Shown one piece after another: positions 26,443-35,572 of a stretch of 64,000 nucleotides of DNA. This DNA is from Labilibaculum sp. (GTDB taxonomy: Bacteria; Bacteroidota; Bacteroidia; Bacteroidales; Marinifilaceae). The first letter of the stretch is position 1. Each line of letters starts with the position of its first letter. Position numbers and translations under genes: made by a program. Under the pieces are notes generated by a model, which ran no database searches, was not told where the DNA came from, and saw only the letters and a list, made by a program, of their open reading frames with translations. Location of the stretch: contig JAEINT010000003.1 of the NCBI GenBank assembly GCA_016342745.1, positions 248,001-312,000 of the forward strand. The letters run 5' to 3'.

Positions 26443-26808
26443 TTATTTCTTTTTTTCTGATTTGTTTTTTTGAAGTTTCAATTTTACGATGCTGTCAGTA
26501 GTAAAATAATTGATTCCCAAAGAATCAATTTTTATACAGACACCTTTTGTTTCAGAATTTACAATCGTATCATTACTTGCGTTTAATACAATTTTTTTTC
26601 CATTAGAAAGAATTAAAGTAGCCTGTTTTTTTCCAGGCTTAATTTTTTCATCTGCTTTTACTTGACTGTTTACTGGTAAGGCAAAAGTTAATAAAACTAG
26701 TACTGTTACCATTTGTTTAATGCCCATAGCTTTGCATTTGGCTACATTCTCAAATGTGCCATTTAACTCCAACCAGATTTTTGATCTGGCAATCTTTCTC
26801 TTCTTCAT
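26443..26808 (-). CDS. Small membrane or secreted protein resembling the FecR juxtamembrane segment
   Basis: 121 residues. The basic N-terminus (~1-30) precedes one hydrophobic segment (MVTVLVLLTFALPVNSQ, ~33-50) that could be a signal peptide or an anchor. The rest contains ATLILSNGKKIVLNASNDTI and GVCIKIDSLGINYF. This matches by eye the stretch just after the transmembrane helix of the window's FecR proteins (KAVLELSNGKIIYLEDF in locus 3). The FecR core and C-terminal domain are missing. It has its own terminator and points away from sigma 3. It could be a stand-alone accessory of the anti-sigma system or a stabilised FecR fragment; function is not known. Confidence 0.6.
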   Translation of the reverse strand: MKKRKIARSKIWLELNGTFENVAKCKAMGIKQMVTVLVLLTFALPVNSQVKADEKIKPGKKQATLILSNGKKIVLNASNDTIVNSETKGVCIKIDSLGINYFTTDSIVKLKLQKNKSEKKK

Positions 26809-27157
26809 TATTTCCCCCTATAGAATAAACTAATATTCTGCTTTTAAACTTATACAATACAATAACAGTCGAAAAGGCAAATAGGGTGAATCATTTGATG
26901 TTATTTTCTGTTAAAAAACTGTTAAGCCTATTTATAGGAGTTTTTTTGCTTAAAATATTGTGATACCAGAATACTTTATATTCAAATTATGGATTTAGAT
27001 ATTAATAATACCTCAAGATCTCTGCTCTCTTTTTAAAAAAAACATGCACAGTTAATAGATCATCGTTTTTTTTGAAACTAATTGGTTATTAGCTCAGTTT
27101 TTATTGTGATAAAGGCGTAAAGTGTGCTCTATATAAAAACAAATTGTAGCCTTGGAT
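26809..27157. other. Divergent intergenic region, no gene seen
   Basis: About 350 bp of AT-rich DNA between the reverse-strand small gene and the promoter of sigma 3. A G-rich stretch (GGGGGAAATA on the minus strand) just before the 26808 start may be its ribosome binding site. No other structure stands out. Confidence 0.4.
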
Positions 27158-27187
27158 TTTGATTAAAACAAAATCTGTTTAAATTAG
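27158..27187 (+). promoter_or_regulatory. Possible housekeeping promoter of sigma gene 3
   Basis: TTTG (27158-27161), 18 bases, then TAAATTAG (27180-27187), two mismatches from TAnnTTTG. The implied leader is about 25-30 nt to the TTG start. Confidence 0.35.
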
Positions 27188-27222
27188 TGCTCTCTAACAA
27201 ACCATTATTTACCCACTAACTA

Positions 27223-27774
27223 TTGAAAACCCCTGATAAAATAAGGCTTGATAAGTCCAATTTTAAGCAAATTTTCGAGAAGTATTTCGCGGGTTTGGTT
27301 GGCTTTGCTAACAACTATGTTGGCGATGTAAGCTTGAGTGAAGACTTGGTGCAGGAGGTGTTTGTTAGTTTATGGGAAAAACAAGATGAGTACCAGAGCG
27401 AAACAGCATTAAAAGTTTATTTGTATCGCGCTGTTCGTAACAAGTGTTTAAATTACATCAAACACGAGCAGGTTAAGAAGAATTACCAAGAGGAAACCAT
27501 ACACAGTTTAGAAACGGAAGAGTTTTTCCTTGATCAGGTCCTTTCTGAAGAGGTTTCTAGAATGTTGCACAAATTTATAGATGAATTACCTCCACAGCGC
27601 CAGCAAATAATTCGTTACAGTCTATTGGGTTTAAAAAATCCGGAAATTGCAGATATTATGGGTTTAAAATTAAATACCATTAAATCGCACAAACAAAATG
27701 CCTACAAGCAAATTCGTGATAAATTTGGAAAGCATGCTTTGCTAATTGCAGCTCTTTTAGAAATTAATTTGTAA
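27223..27774 (+). CDS. ECF (FecI-like) RNA polymerase sigma factor, locus 3
   Basis: 183 residues with region 2 at ~12-80 (FEKYFAGLVGFANNY, EDLVQEVFVSLWEKQ) and region 4 at ~118-170 (LPPQRQQIIRYSLLGLKNPEIADIMGLKLNTIKSH). The start is a TTG at 27223; no ATG precedes region 2 in this frame. It should activate the fecR-susC-susD genes of locus 3 when released by FecR 3. It is closer to sigma 2 than to sigma 1 in region 4 (the shared LxNPE motif), by eye. Confidence 0.9.
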   Translation: MKTPDKIRLDKSNFKQIFEKYFAGLVGFANNYVGDVSLSEDLVQEVFVSLWEKQDEYQSETALKVYLYRAVRNKCLNYIKHEQVKKNYQEETIHSLETEEFFLDQVLSEEVSRMLHKFIDELPPQRQQIIRYSLLGLKNPEIADIMGLKLNTIKSHKQNAYKQIRDKFGKHALLIAALLEINL

Positions 27775-27867
27775 ACAGAAAAGCTCAATTTCTGTAGTAA
27801 ATATAGCGTCTAAGAGTTCTTGGCTTGGAAAGAATAACCTTTTTTTACAAAAAATAACATTTTCACT

Positions 27868-27898
27868 AACACCCTTTTCTTACTTAGTGGTCTTTTAT
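27868..27898 (+). promoter_or_regulatory. Candidate ECF-sigma promoter of fecR 3
   Basis: AACACCC (CACCC at 27870) with GGTCTTTTAT starting 19 bases later, the same arrangement as before fecR 1 and fecR 2. It stands about 115 bp before the fecR start. Confidence 0.4.
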
Positions 27899-28015
27899 AT
27901 AAATGGGTTGAAAGATTCGTTTAATAGCTATTAAATATTTACGCGTAAAATCTACTTACTGGTTCTTTGTAATTGATTGAACTAATAAGTAATAGAATCA
28001 CACCAAAAAGAAAAG

Positions 28016-29173
28016 ATGAAAGAAATTTTTCACATAGCAGAATTGATTTCCAAAGAAAAAATTGGAGACTTAACTGCTGAAGAAAAGGAATTACTCGCTA
28101 GCTGGAGAGCCAAAGGGGAGGCAGAGCAGTCAGCTTATTTCTATTCTTCGGATTCGAATCGAATCCAGAAAAAACATGATTTGTATTCCAAACTAGATCA
28201 GGATAAATCATGGGATAAGATCACGAAGCAGCTGCCAGAATTTGCAAGCAAGCCTATTATTACAATGAGGAATGTTTTAAAATGGGCAGCAATGTTTTTG
28301 TTACCAATATTGGCTACAACCTACCTTGTAAATGAGGTTTATTGGAATAACAATCAAGTTATAGTAGAAGCAGGAAGTCCAAAAGCTGTCTTGGAATTGT
28401 CTAATGGTAAAATCATTTACCTTGAAGATTTTCAAGATCGTGAGATTAAATCAGGAAGAGAAAAGTTAGCAGAGAACAGAGATAATAATCTGATCTACCA
28501 AAAAGGACAGACTGAAGAGGAACAATTGGAATTTAATACCATAAAAACGCCAATTAAAGGAGAGTATGCCATGGTTTTATCCGATGGCACTAAGGTTTGG
28601 CTAAATGCACAAACCGAATTGGAATTTCCGGTTAAGTTTGGAAAAGGAAAAAGAGAAGTGAAGTTGAAAGGAGAAGCCTATTTTGAAGTAACAAAAGATG
28701 CCGCCAGACCATTTAATGTAATGCTTAGCAATGGATCTGATGTTGAGGTTTTAGGAACCCAGTTCAATGTAATGGCTTACGAAGACGAAGCGGAAGTGCA
28801 GACTACCTTAGTAGAAGGTAAAGTGAGGTTTGCCTACGGTGAACAAAAGCTTGTTTTGGCTCCAGGAGAACAATCTGTTTTAAATAGAGATAGTAAAAGA
28901 ATAGAGATTCGTGAAGTAAATACTTATCAATATTCAGCATGGAAAGATGGGAAGTTTGTTTTTAACAAAGAGCCATTGGAAAGTGTATTTAGAAAAATGT
29001 CGAGATGGTATGGTGTTGATGTTAGTTGCTCAGATGAGCAGGTACTGAACAGAAGAATATCTGCCGTAATGGACAAATATGAAAATGTTGAAAAATTAAT
29101 CAGCCTGATAGAGGAGGTTTCTCCTGTTGAGATTAATTTGGAGGAAAATATAATGAATGTAGCCAGAAAGTAA
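28016..29173 (+). CDS. FecR-type anti-sigma factor, locus 3
   Basis: 385 residues: cytoplasmic N-terminus, transmembrane helix at ~88-107 (VLKWAAMFLLPILATTYLV), periplasmic FecR domain with VLSDGTKVWLNAQTELEFP and VLGTQFNVMAYEDE, and the usual C-terminal domain (AWKDGKFVFNKEPLESVFRKM). It should restrain the sigma factor at 27223 and take its signal from the STN domain of the SusC at 29319. The ATG at 28016 is well placed. The region behind it carries the two-hairpin antisense-RNA-like structure. Confidence 0.92.
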   Translation: MKEIFHIAELISKEKIGDLTAEEKELLASWRAKGEAEQSAYFYSSDSNRIQKKHDLYSKLDQDKSWDKITKQLPEFASKPIITMRNVLKWAAMFLLPILATTYLVNEVYWNNNQVIVEAGSPKAVLELSNGKIIYLEDFQDREIKSGREKLAENRDNNLIYQKGQTEEEQLEFNTIKTPIKGEYAMVLSDGTKVWLNAQTELEFPVKFGKGKREVKLKGEAYFEVTKDAARPFNVMLSNGSDVEVLGTQFNVMAYEDEAEVQTTLVEGKVRFAYGEQKLVLAPGEQSVLNRDSKRIEIREVNTYQYSAWKDGKFVFNKEPLESVFRKMSRWYGVDVSCSDEQVLNRRISAVMDKYENVEKLISLIEEVSPVEINLEENIMNVARK

Positions 29174-29220
29174 TAGAATAATTCACCTTCATAGCAGGTT
29201 TGTTGTGGTGGATAATATAT

Positions 29221-29306
29221 AAAAAAAAAGCGGGGAACGGCCAGGTTCCCCGAAAAATAGAGTCTTACGACTCAATAAATGTCAAGTTAAACTTATTGTC
29301 TAACCC
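29221..29306 (-). ncRNA. Candidate cis-antisense sRNA in the susC 3 leader
   Basis: Minus-strand layout as in loci 1 and 2: TAAATTTG box on the susC ATG (29319-29312), a 5-bp stem (29260-29264 with 29269-29273), then an 8-bp GC-rich stem with a six-base loop (29231-29238 with 29245-29252), then a run of nine T. Predicted length is about 85 nt. This is the strongest terminator of the three. No -33 TTTG is visible at the expected distance. Confidence 0.5.
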
Positions 29307-29318
29307 AATTTCAAATTT

Positions 29319-32300
29319 ATGAAAAAAAATTGTGTTTACATCAGCCGTGAGCAAAGTTACTCGCCGCTGAGAAAAATACTACTGACCATGAAATTAAGTG
29401 TATTTTTATTTTTACTCGGAATTATGAGTGTTCAAGCTAATGAGATTTTTTCTCAAACCTCGCTGAATATTCAAATGAAAGATGCTAGTGTTGAGGAAGT
29501 TCTGGAGCAAATTCAGACACAATGTAACTATGATTTTATATACGATTATGAGTATGTGAGTGAATTAGATAATGTTGATGTGGATTTTAACAGTGCCTCT
29601 CTTGATGTAGTATTGTATGAAATTTTGAAGGATTCTAATTTGGACTATCGTTTAGAAGATGAGGTAATTATCTTGTTTCCTAGAGAGGTTGCAAAACCTG
29701 TTTCTACGGAAAGTAACAAAAACGAAATAGAACAAGAAAAAAAATCAGTAACAGGACAAGTAACCGATAAAGATGGAGTACGTCTTCCAGGTGTTTCTGT
29801 TGTGGTTAAAGGTACCAGCACTGGAGTTGCAACCAATATTGATGGTGAATATACTTTGGAAATTGAAGGTAACAAAGCTGTTCTTATTTATTCTTTTGTA
29901 GGAATGTTGCCTCAAGAGATTGTGTATAGCGGACAAAAAAATCAGAATGTTACTTTATTGGCAGACTCGGAGCAAATGAATGAGGTAGTGGTAACTGGTT
30001 ATCAAACGATTTCAAAAGAGCGTGCGACTGGTGCATTCGAAAAAGTAAGTTCGAAAGTTTTAGACGAGAAATCAACCTTTAAACTTTTAGATAAGTTGGA
30101 GGGACAAACTTCAGGTGTCTTGTTTGACAAATCAGGAAATATGACAATTAGGGGTGTTTCTACCATGAATGCGAGTCGTGCACCACTGATTGTTGTTGAT
30201 GGATTTCCTATCGAAGGAAATTTGGAAACTATAAATCCGAACGATATTGATAATATTACTGTTTTAAAAGATGCTGCAGCTGCTTCAATTTGGGGTGCCA
30301 GAGCTGCCAATGGAGTAATTGTGGTAGTATCGAAAAAGAACGGAAAAAAGGGAAAACCTAGAGTTGAGTTTTCGTCAACATTATCAATTACTGGTCAACC
30401 TGATTTAGATGATCAGCCTGTAGCTTCAACAGCATCTTTTTTAGGAGCAGAGAAATTTCTAGCTGATAATGGATGGCAAACATTACCACAGGGAGCGAAT
30501 CAGTATCCTATTACTCAAGGTATGGATGCTTACTTGAGACTCAACGAAGGATTAATTACTCAAGTTGAATCAGATCAGATAATTAATGGATTAAAAAGTG
30601 TTGATGTACGTGATGAATTTGCTGACTTATTTTTGAGAAAAGCAGTTCGTCAGCAGTATAACCTTTCTGTAAGTGGTGCTGGAGAAAAAAACAATTATTT
30701 TTTATCCTTGAGTTACGACGATAACGATGATTTTGCAAAAGGAAATGATAGCGATCGTTTGATAGCTAATATGAGGTTAAGTTCAGAATTATCGGATCGT
30801 ATCACGGTAAATGCCGGTATTTCTGCGACTCTTCGAAATAACTATAATAATGGAATTTCAATAGGTAGTTTAGCTTCTGTGCCTCAATATCAAACAATTT
30901 TAGATGCTAACGGGAACTATGTACCGCAACCATATTCATATTACCAACCAACAAAAGAAAGTTTAGTTGCACAAGGGTATCCTTACAATTGGGATTATAA
31001 TTTGTATCAGGAATATGAAAACAAAGATAATTCGACTAAGAATACTGATTTAAGAATGAATGTTGGTGTCAATGTTAAGCTACTGAAAGGCCTTGATTTT
31101 GATGGAAGATATCAGTACGAAATGGGGAACACAGAAGGTGAAAATCTTTATAATGAGGATACCTATTATGTGCGAGGTGCCGTAAATAGATATACCCATA
31201 TTGATAATGGAGAGATCATTACAAACTTTCCCAAAGGGCATGTTTTTTCTGAAAGTTTTAGGAGTTACAGATCTTTCACAACAAGGGGGCAGTTGAATTT
31301 TAACCGTAGCTTTAATGATGGCAAGCATCAAATTAATGCTATTGCCGGTATGGAGGTACGTAAAGTAACAGGCGAGTCATCTTCTTTAACTAAATATGGA
31401 TATGATCCACAAAGTTTGCAATATGTAGCAGTGAATCATAATGAGCAATATACGGCTGCAATTAGTGGCAGCAAACTTAGAATTGGTGATGCTACAAAAT
31501 TTACCGAAGAAGAAGATCGATTTTTATCATACTACGGTAATGCAGCATACACCTATAACGACAAATATACTTTTACAGCTAGTGCTCGTCTGGATGATTC
31601 AAACTTATTTGGAGCAGACTCTAAATATCGTAATGTTCCATTATGGTCTACAGGTGTAAACTGGCAGTTGCATAAGGAAGATTTTATGAAATCGGATTTG
31701 ATTAATCGATTGACACTTCGAATGACTTATGGAACCAACGGGAATGTTTCTAAAACTACAAGCCCGTACTTAATTGCCTCAGTTACGAAAGATTACAGAG
31801 ATCAACACCAGTATGCATATGTGCAAAATCCAAAGAATCCTAATTTAAGATGGGAGAAAACTGCCGTTGTAAATTTAGGAGTTGATTATGCTATTTGGAA
31901 CAATAGAGTATCAGGATCACTTGAATATTACACTAAATACAGTACGGATCTTTTAGGTAATGTTTCTTTGAATGCCACTTATGGATTTGATAGTGCTTTA
32001 ATGAATTTTGCAGAAATGTCGAACAAAGGTATTGATGCATCTGTTAACGTTGCTGTTGTAAATAAAAAAGTGAAGTGGAATACCATTGTGAACTTTTCAT
32101 ACAATAAAAATAGGGTAGAGAAAGTAGAAGTACCTGATGAAACAGTTAGTAGTTATATCGGTGGTGTAGCAAGAGAAGGCAAGCCATTACAGTATATGTA
32201 TAGTTACAAATGGGCTGGGCTTTCAAACGAAGGTTATCCTCAAGTTTACAATGAGAATGGAGAGGCTATTGATCATGAAACACAGTTGGAAGATTATAAA

Positions 32301-32834
32301 GCTCTTAAATATCAGGGAACTACTACTCCAAAATATTATGGGAGTTGGCAAAATGTGGTTAGCTATAAGGGCTTACGCTTAAGTATGTTGATGACCTATA
32401 AGTTAGGTTATAGATTTAGAAAACCAACGATTAGCTATAGTTCATTAAATTCTTCTATGAACCGTAATTGGGTACATGAAGATTACGATAAGCGATGGCA
32501 AAAAGCAGGAGATGAGTTGAACACTGATATTCCAGTGTTACCTGAGAACTTTAGTAATATCGGAAGATATTTTGGTAGCTATACAAGCTTGTCAGATAAT
32601 TTGGTAGAGAGTGCATCTCATATTCGTTTTAGAGAAGTTATTTTATCTTACAACCTACCAAAACAGTGGATTAAATCTTTAGCAATGGAATCCTTAACAA
32701 TTGGAGCTCAAGCTAGAAATTTAGGTGTAATTACATTTAACGATTCTGGTATTGATCCTGAAAACATACCTTATTTAGGTGGTTATGGAACTCCAAAGCC
32801 AGAATTCACGTTTAGTTTGAAAGCAACATTTTAA
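29319..32834 (+). CDS. SusC/RagA-type TonB-dependent receptor with STN domain, locus 3
   Basis: 1,171 residues. Signal sequence ~1-45 (ending EIFSQ); STN domain ~47-120 (MKDASVEEVLEQIQTQCNYDF); carboxypeptidase-D-like domain (GQVTDKDGVRLPGVSVVVKG); TonB-box-like EVVVTGYQTISKERATGAF; plug (VLKDAAAASIWGARAANGVIVV); and a beta-barrel ending in PEFTFSLKATF. The GNMTIRGVSTMNASRAPLIV region is the usual plug segment. Paralogous to the receptors at 4985 and 16814. Its substrate is unknown and its partner SusD begins 60 bp downstream. Confidence 0.93.
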   Translation: MKKNCVYISREQSYSPLRKILLTMKLSVFLFLLGIMSVQANEIFSQTSLNIQMKDASVEEVLEQIQTQCNYDFIYDYEYVSELDNVDVDFNSASLDVVLYEILKDSNLDYRLEDEVIILFPREVAKPVSTESNKNEIEQEKKSVTGQVTDKDGVRLPGVSVVVKGTSTGVATNIDGEYTLEIEGNKAVLIYSFVGMLPQEIVYSGQKNQNVTLLADSEQMNEVVVTGYQTISKERATGAFEKVSSKVLDEKSTFKLLDKLEGQTSGVLFDKSGNMTIRGVSTMNASRAPLIVVDGFPIEGNLETINPNDIDNITVLKDAAAASIWGARAANGVIVVVSKKNGKKGKPRVEFSSTLSITGQPDLDDQPVASTASFLGAEKFLADNGWQTLPQGANQYPITQGMDAYLRLNEGLITQVESDQIINGLKSVDVRDEFADLFLRKAVRQQYNLSVSGAGEKNNYFLSLSYDDNDDFAKGNDSDRLIANMRLSSELSDRITVNAGISATLRNNYNNGISIGSLASVPQYQTILDANGNYVPQPYSYYQPTKESLVAQGYPYNWDYNLYQEYENKDNSTKNTDLRMNVGVNVKLLKGLDFDGRYQYEMGNTEGENLYNEDTYYVRGAVNRYTHIDNGEIITNFPKGHVFSESFRSYRSFTTRGQLNFNRSFNDGKHQINAIAGMEVRKVTGESSSLTKYGYDPQSLQYVAVNHNEQYTAAISGSKLRIGDATKFTEEEDRFLSYYGNAAYTYNDKYTFTASARLDDSNLFGADSKYRNVPLWSTGVNWQLHKEDFMKSDLINRLTLRMTYGTNGNVSKTTSPYLIASVTKDYRDQHQYAYVQNPKNPNLRWEKTAVVNLGVDYAIWNNRVSGSLEYYTKYSTDLLGNVSLNATYGFDSALMNFAEMSNKGIDASVNVAVVNKKVKWNTIVNFSYNKNRVEKVEVPDETVSSYIGGVAREGKPLQYMYSYKWAGLSNEGYPQVYNENGEAIDHETQLEDYKALKYQGTTTPKYYGSWQNVVSYKGLRLSMLMTYKLGYRFRKPTISYSSLNSSMNRNWVHEDYDKRWQKAGDELNTDIPVLPENFSNIGRYFGSYTSLSDNLVESASHIRFREVILSYNLPKQWIKSLAMESLTIGAQARNLGVITFNDSGIDPENIPYLGGYGTPKPEFTFSLKATF

Positions 32835-32894
32835 ATGATAAACCAATGGAAAAAGAGGTGAATTTTAAGCTTCTTCCATTCAAAAATATTTCAA

Positions 32895-34274
32895 ATGAAA
32901 AATATAATTTATTTATTCATATTATTTGTGTTAGCCTCTTCATGCGATGGTGATGAATGGCTCGATATTAAACCGAAAGGAAAAGTTATTCCTAACAAGG
33001 TAGAAGATTATCGTCTTTTGATGGATCAAACGCAAGGAAGAGGAGAGTCGGCTTCAGTTCAGGAAAGTTTAGGTGGTGATTTATTTCGAACTGATGATAT
33101 TGTAATTAGTGATGATAATTTTACAACTAATTATGGCGAAAGTATTCGTAATGCTTATTCATTTGCAGAACATACCTATTTAGAAACTGAGGAAGATCCA
33201 GATTGGAATGTATTGTATAACCAAATCTATGTTCACAATGTAGTTATCGAAGAAGTTTTATCAACATCAGGTAGTGAGGCAGACAAAAAAGCTTTGTATG
33301 CAGAAGCAAAAGTTCACAGGGCATATGCATATTTGAGTTTGGTAAATTTATACGGGAAGCATTACGATCCTTCTACAGCAAGTACCGATTTAGGAGTGCC
33401 AATGAGATTGGATGGTGCGATTGAGGGTAGTTTAATGCGTGGTTCAGTTCAAGACGTTTATGATCTGATAATTGAGGATTTAACTGAAGTTATTGATTTT
33501 TTACCAGAATTACCTCAGTTTACATTTCGACCATCAAAAGCAGCAGTGAAAGCACTATTGGCAAGAACATATTTGTTAATGGGAAATTATGAGGACGCAT
33601 TGTCTAATGCAGATGACTGTCTTGGAATGTATAATTTCTTATACAATTACAATGATCTACCTAAAAATGCTTGGTATTCGAGCTTACTAGATCTACCTGA
33701 TACATACGATAACAAAGAGGAAATTTTGTTTAAAACACCGCAAAATTCTTATCAGTTAATCTACCCTAGTCAAGAATTACTTGATTTATATGATTTGGAT
33801 AATGATTTGCGTTTTGCTGGTATGTTCTTTGATGAATGGTTCCCACCTTATACTAATAAGATATTATATCAGGAATACTTTGTAGGTCGTACTTCAGGTT
33901 TATCTGTTCCTGAAATGTTGTTAATTAGAGCAGAATGTTATGCAAGAGCAGGTTCGCCAAGTTTAGCGATGAATGATTTGAATGAAATTCGTATCAATAG
34001 AATTGATCCTTCAGTTTATGCTCCATTGACTGCAGCAAGTGGATCAGAAGCGCTTACATTTGTTAAAGAAGAGAGAAGGCGTGAATTGGCTTTTAGAGGA
34101 TTCAGATGGTTTGATATTAAGCGTTACAATGCATTTGATAATGCTAATATTTCAATAGATCATAGTGTAGATGGCGAGAGTCATATATTAGCACCAGGAG
34201 ATAATGCTTGGTTAGCTCCAATTGCTAGAAAATATATTCTTAAAAATCCAGAAATTGAGCAAAACCCTCGTTAG
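32895..34274 (+). CDS. SusD/RagB-type outer-membrane lipoprotein, locus 3
   Basis: 459 residues with lipobox LASSC near residue 17 and the SusD N-terminal pattern GDEWLDIKPKGKVIP. Landmarks are YAEAKVHRAYAYLSLVNLYG, FRPSKAAVKALLARTYLLMG, LIRAECYARAG and the C-terminal KEERRRELAFRGFRWFDIKRYN. It pairs with SusC 3. The gap to susC is longer (60 bp) than in the other loci. A strong terminator follows, so the TlpA gene at 34429 is probably a separate or attenuated unit. Confidence 0.93.
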   Translation: MKNIIYLFILFVLASSCDGDEWLDIKPKGKVIPNKVEDYRLLMDQTQGRGESASVQESLGGDLFRTDDIVISDDNFTTNYGESIRNAYSFAEHTYLETEEDPDWNVLYNQIYVHNVVIEEVLSTSGSEADKKALYAEAKVHRAYAYLSLVNLYGKHYDPSTASTDLGVPMRLDGAIEGSLMRGSVQDVYDLIIEDLTEVIDFLPELPQFTFRPSKAAVKALLARTYLLMGNYEDALSNADDCLGMYNFLYNYNDLPKNAWYSSLLDLPDTYDNKEEILFKTPQNSYQLIYPSQELLDLYDLDNDLRFAGMFFDEWFPPYTNKILYQEYFVGRTSGLSVPEMLLIRAECYARAGSPSLAMNDLNEIRINRIDPSVYAPLTAASGSEALTFVKEERRRELAFRGFRWFDIKRYNAFDNANISIDHSVDGESHILAPGDNAWLAPIARKYILKNPEIEQNPR

Positions 34275-34300
34275 TAATTAACGAGTAATTGAATACTATT

Positions 34301-34329
34301 AGTCCCGGATTTATTCCGGGACTTTCTTC
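34301..34329 (+). terminator. Intrinsic terminator after susD 3
   Basis: AGTCCCGG (34301-34308) and CCGGGACT (34316-34323) pair around ATTTATT, followed by TTCTTCT. Confidence 0.75.
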
Positions 34330-34428
34330 TATCCCCTTCTATTGAAACCTTCGGTTTTTATTTACAAGAGCCAGAGGAATTAACCATTTCGCTGAGATCG
34401 TTCAGTATTAACATTAATTTTTTTCCAG

Positions 34429-35475
34429 ATGAAGTTTTTTAAACTGTTTGCCTTCATGGCATTGGTAACGCTATTTTCATGTAGCAAAGTAAGTGACAAG
34501 TGTATTATAAAAGGCAAGCTTTCAGGTGGTGATGGTGAACTGGTCATCTATCCTTATCAGGAAGTAAAATCTAAACAAGAAGCTGATAGTTTAAGCTATA
34601 ATGCTAAAATAATTAATGGTGAATTCGAAATAGAAATGGATACAGAATTGGCAGCCAGATCAATTCGCATTAAGCAAGGTCGAACTTATAAAAGTTATAC
34701 TGTATTTTCAGAGCCAGGTGTCATTAGTCTTACAGAAAAAGATGGTGTACTTGTAGGTGAAGGTTCTGATCTTAATAAAGAATATCAAGAGTTGTTAGTA
34801 AAGCTTAATTATAAAGCTTACAATCAGTTAAAGTACAAAAAAGAACTTGGTGCAGAACAAAAAGAGATCAAGGATGGTTATGAAGCTAAACTTTGGAATT
34901 TGGCCAAAGAATATTCTAACAGCATACCATTAAGTCGATTGTTCTATGAAAAATATTGGAATGCGGATGTTAAAACTTTTAATAAGATACTGAGCACCTT
35001 TTCAAAAGAAATACATCAATCGTATTACTTGAATAAAATGATTGAGCGAAGAGATAACCAGCAAAGAGTTGCTATTGGAAATCAGGCTCCTGAATTTTCT
35101 TTAAAATCGCTTAAAGGTGAAGATATTTCAATTGCGAAATACAAAGGGAAATACGTATTGGTTGACTTCTGGGCTTCATGGTGTGGACCATGCAGAGCTG
35201 GGATTCCTAACCTGAAGGAAATTTATAAGGACTACCACTCGAAGGGTTTAGAGATATTGAGTGTTAGTACAGATGCAGATGAAAAAGCATGGTTGAAAGC
35301 GGTTGATAAAGAACAAATGCCATGGGCACAGGTTCGGGATACTAAAAATATAAGTGCAGGTTATAATATTACCGCTATACCAGCTATTTTCTTGATTGAT
35401 CCTAATGGGAAAATTATTGACAAAGGCTTACATGGCGAAGCAATAAGAAATAGAGTTGAAGAGGTTATAAAATAG
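34429..35475 (+). CDS. TlpA-like thioredoxin lipoprotein, locus 3
   Basis: 348 residues with lipobox LFSC near residue 19. The shorter N-terminal DUF4369-type domain (~25-105) includes CIIKGKLSGGDGELVIYPYQ; a helical linker follows, then a TlpA/thioredoxin domain at ~215-348 with FSLKSLKGEDISIAKYKGKY, DFWASWCGPCRAGIP and the cis-proline segment AIPAIFLIDPNGK. Expected role is periplasmic disulfide reduction at a membrane. It is the locus-3 counterpart of the proteins encoded at 12399 and 23469. Confidence 0.9.
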   Translation: MKFFKLFAFMALVTLFSCSKVSDKCIIKGKLSGGDGELVIYPYQEVKSKQEADSLSYNAKIINGEFEIEMDTELAARSIRIKQGRTYKSYTVFSEPGVISLTEKDGVLVGEGSDLNKEYQELLVKLNYKAYNQLKYKKELGAEQKEIKDGYEAKLWNLAKEYSNSIPLSRLFYEKYWNADVKTFNKILSTFSKEIHQSYYLNKMIERRDNQQRVAIGNQAPEFSLKSLKGEDISIAKYKGKYVLVDFWASWCGPCRAGIPNLKEIYKDYHSKGLEILSVSTDADEKAWLKAVDKEQMPWAQVRDTKNISAGYNITAIPAIFLIDPNGKIIDKGLHGEAIRNRVEEVIK

Positions 35476-35496
35476 AAATAGGAAGAGAATAGATAT

Positions 35497-35542
35497 AAAA
35501 AGGCTGCACTGAAGGTGATTTTCACCTCTAGTGCAGCCTTTT
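35497..35542 (+). terminator. Long intrinsic terminator after TlpA gene 3
   Basis: AAAAGGCTGCACT (35498-35510) pairs with AGTGCAGCCTTTT (35530-35542). The inner part (AGGTGA with TCACCT) continues the helix, giving a long hairpin that ends in T. Confidence 0.85.
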
Positions 35543-35572
35543 GGCTGTATTGTAAATAGTTAATCTTGCTCC

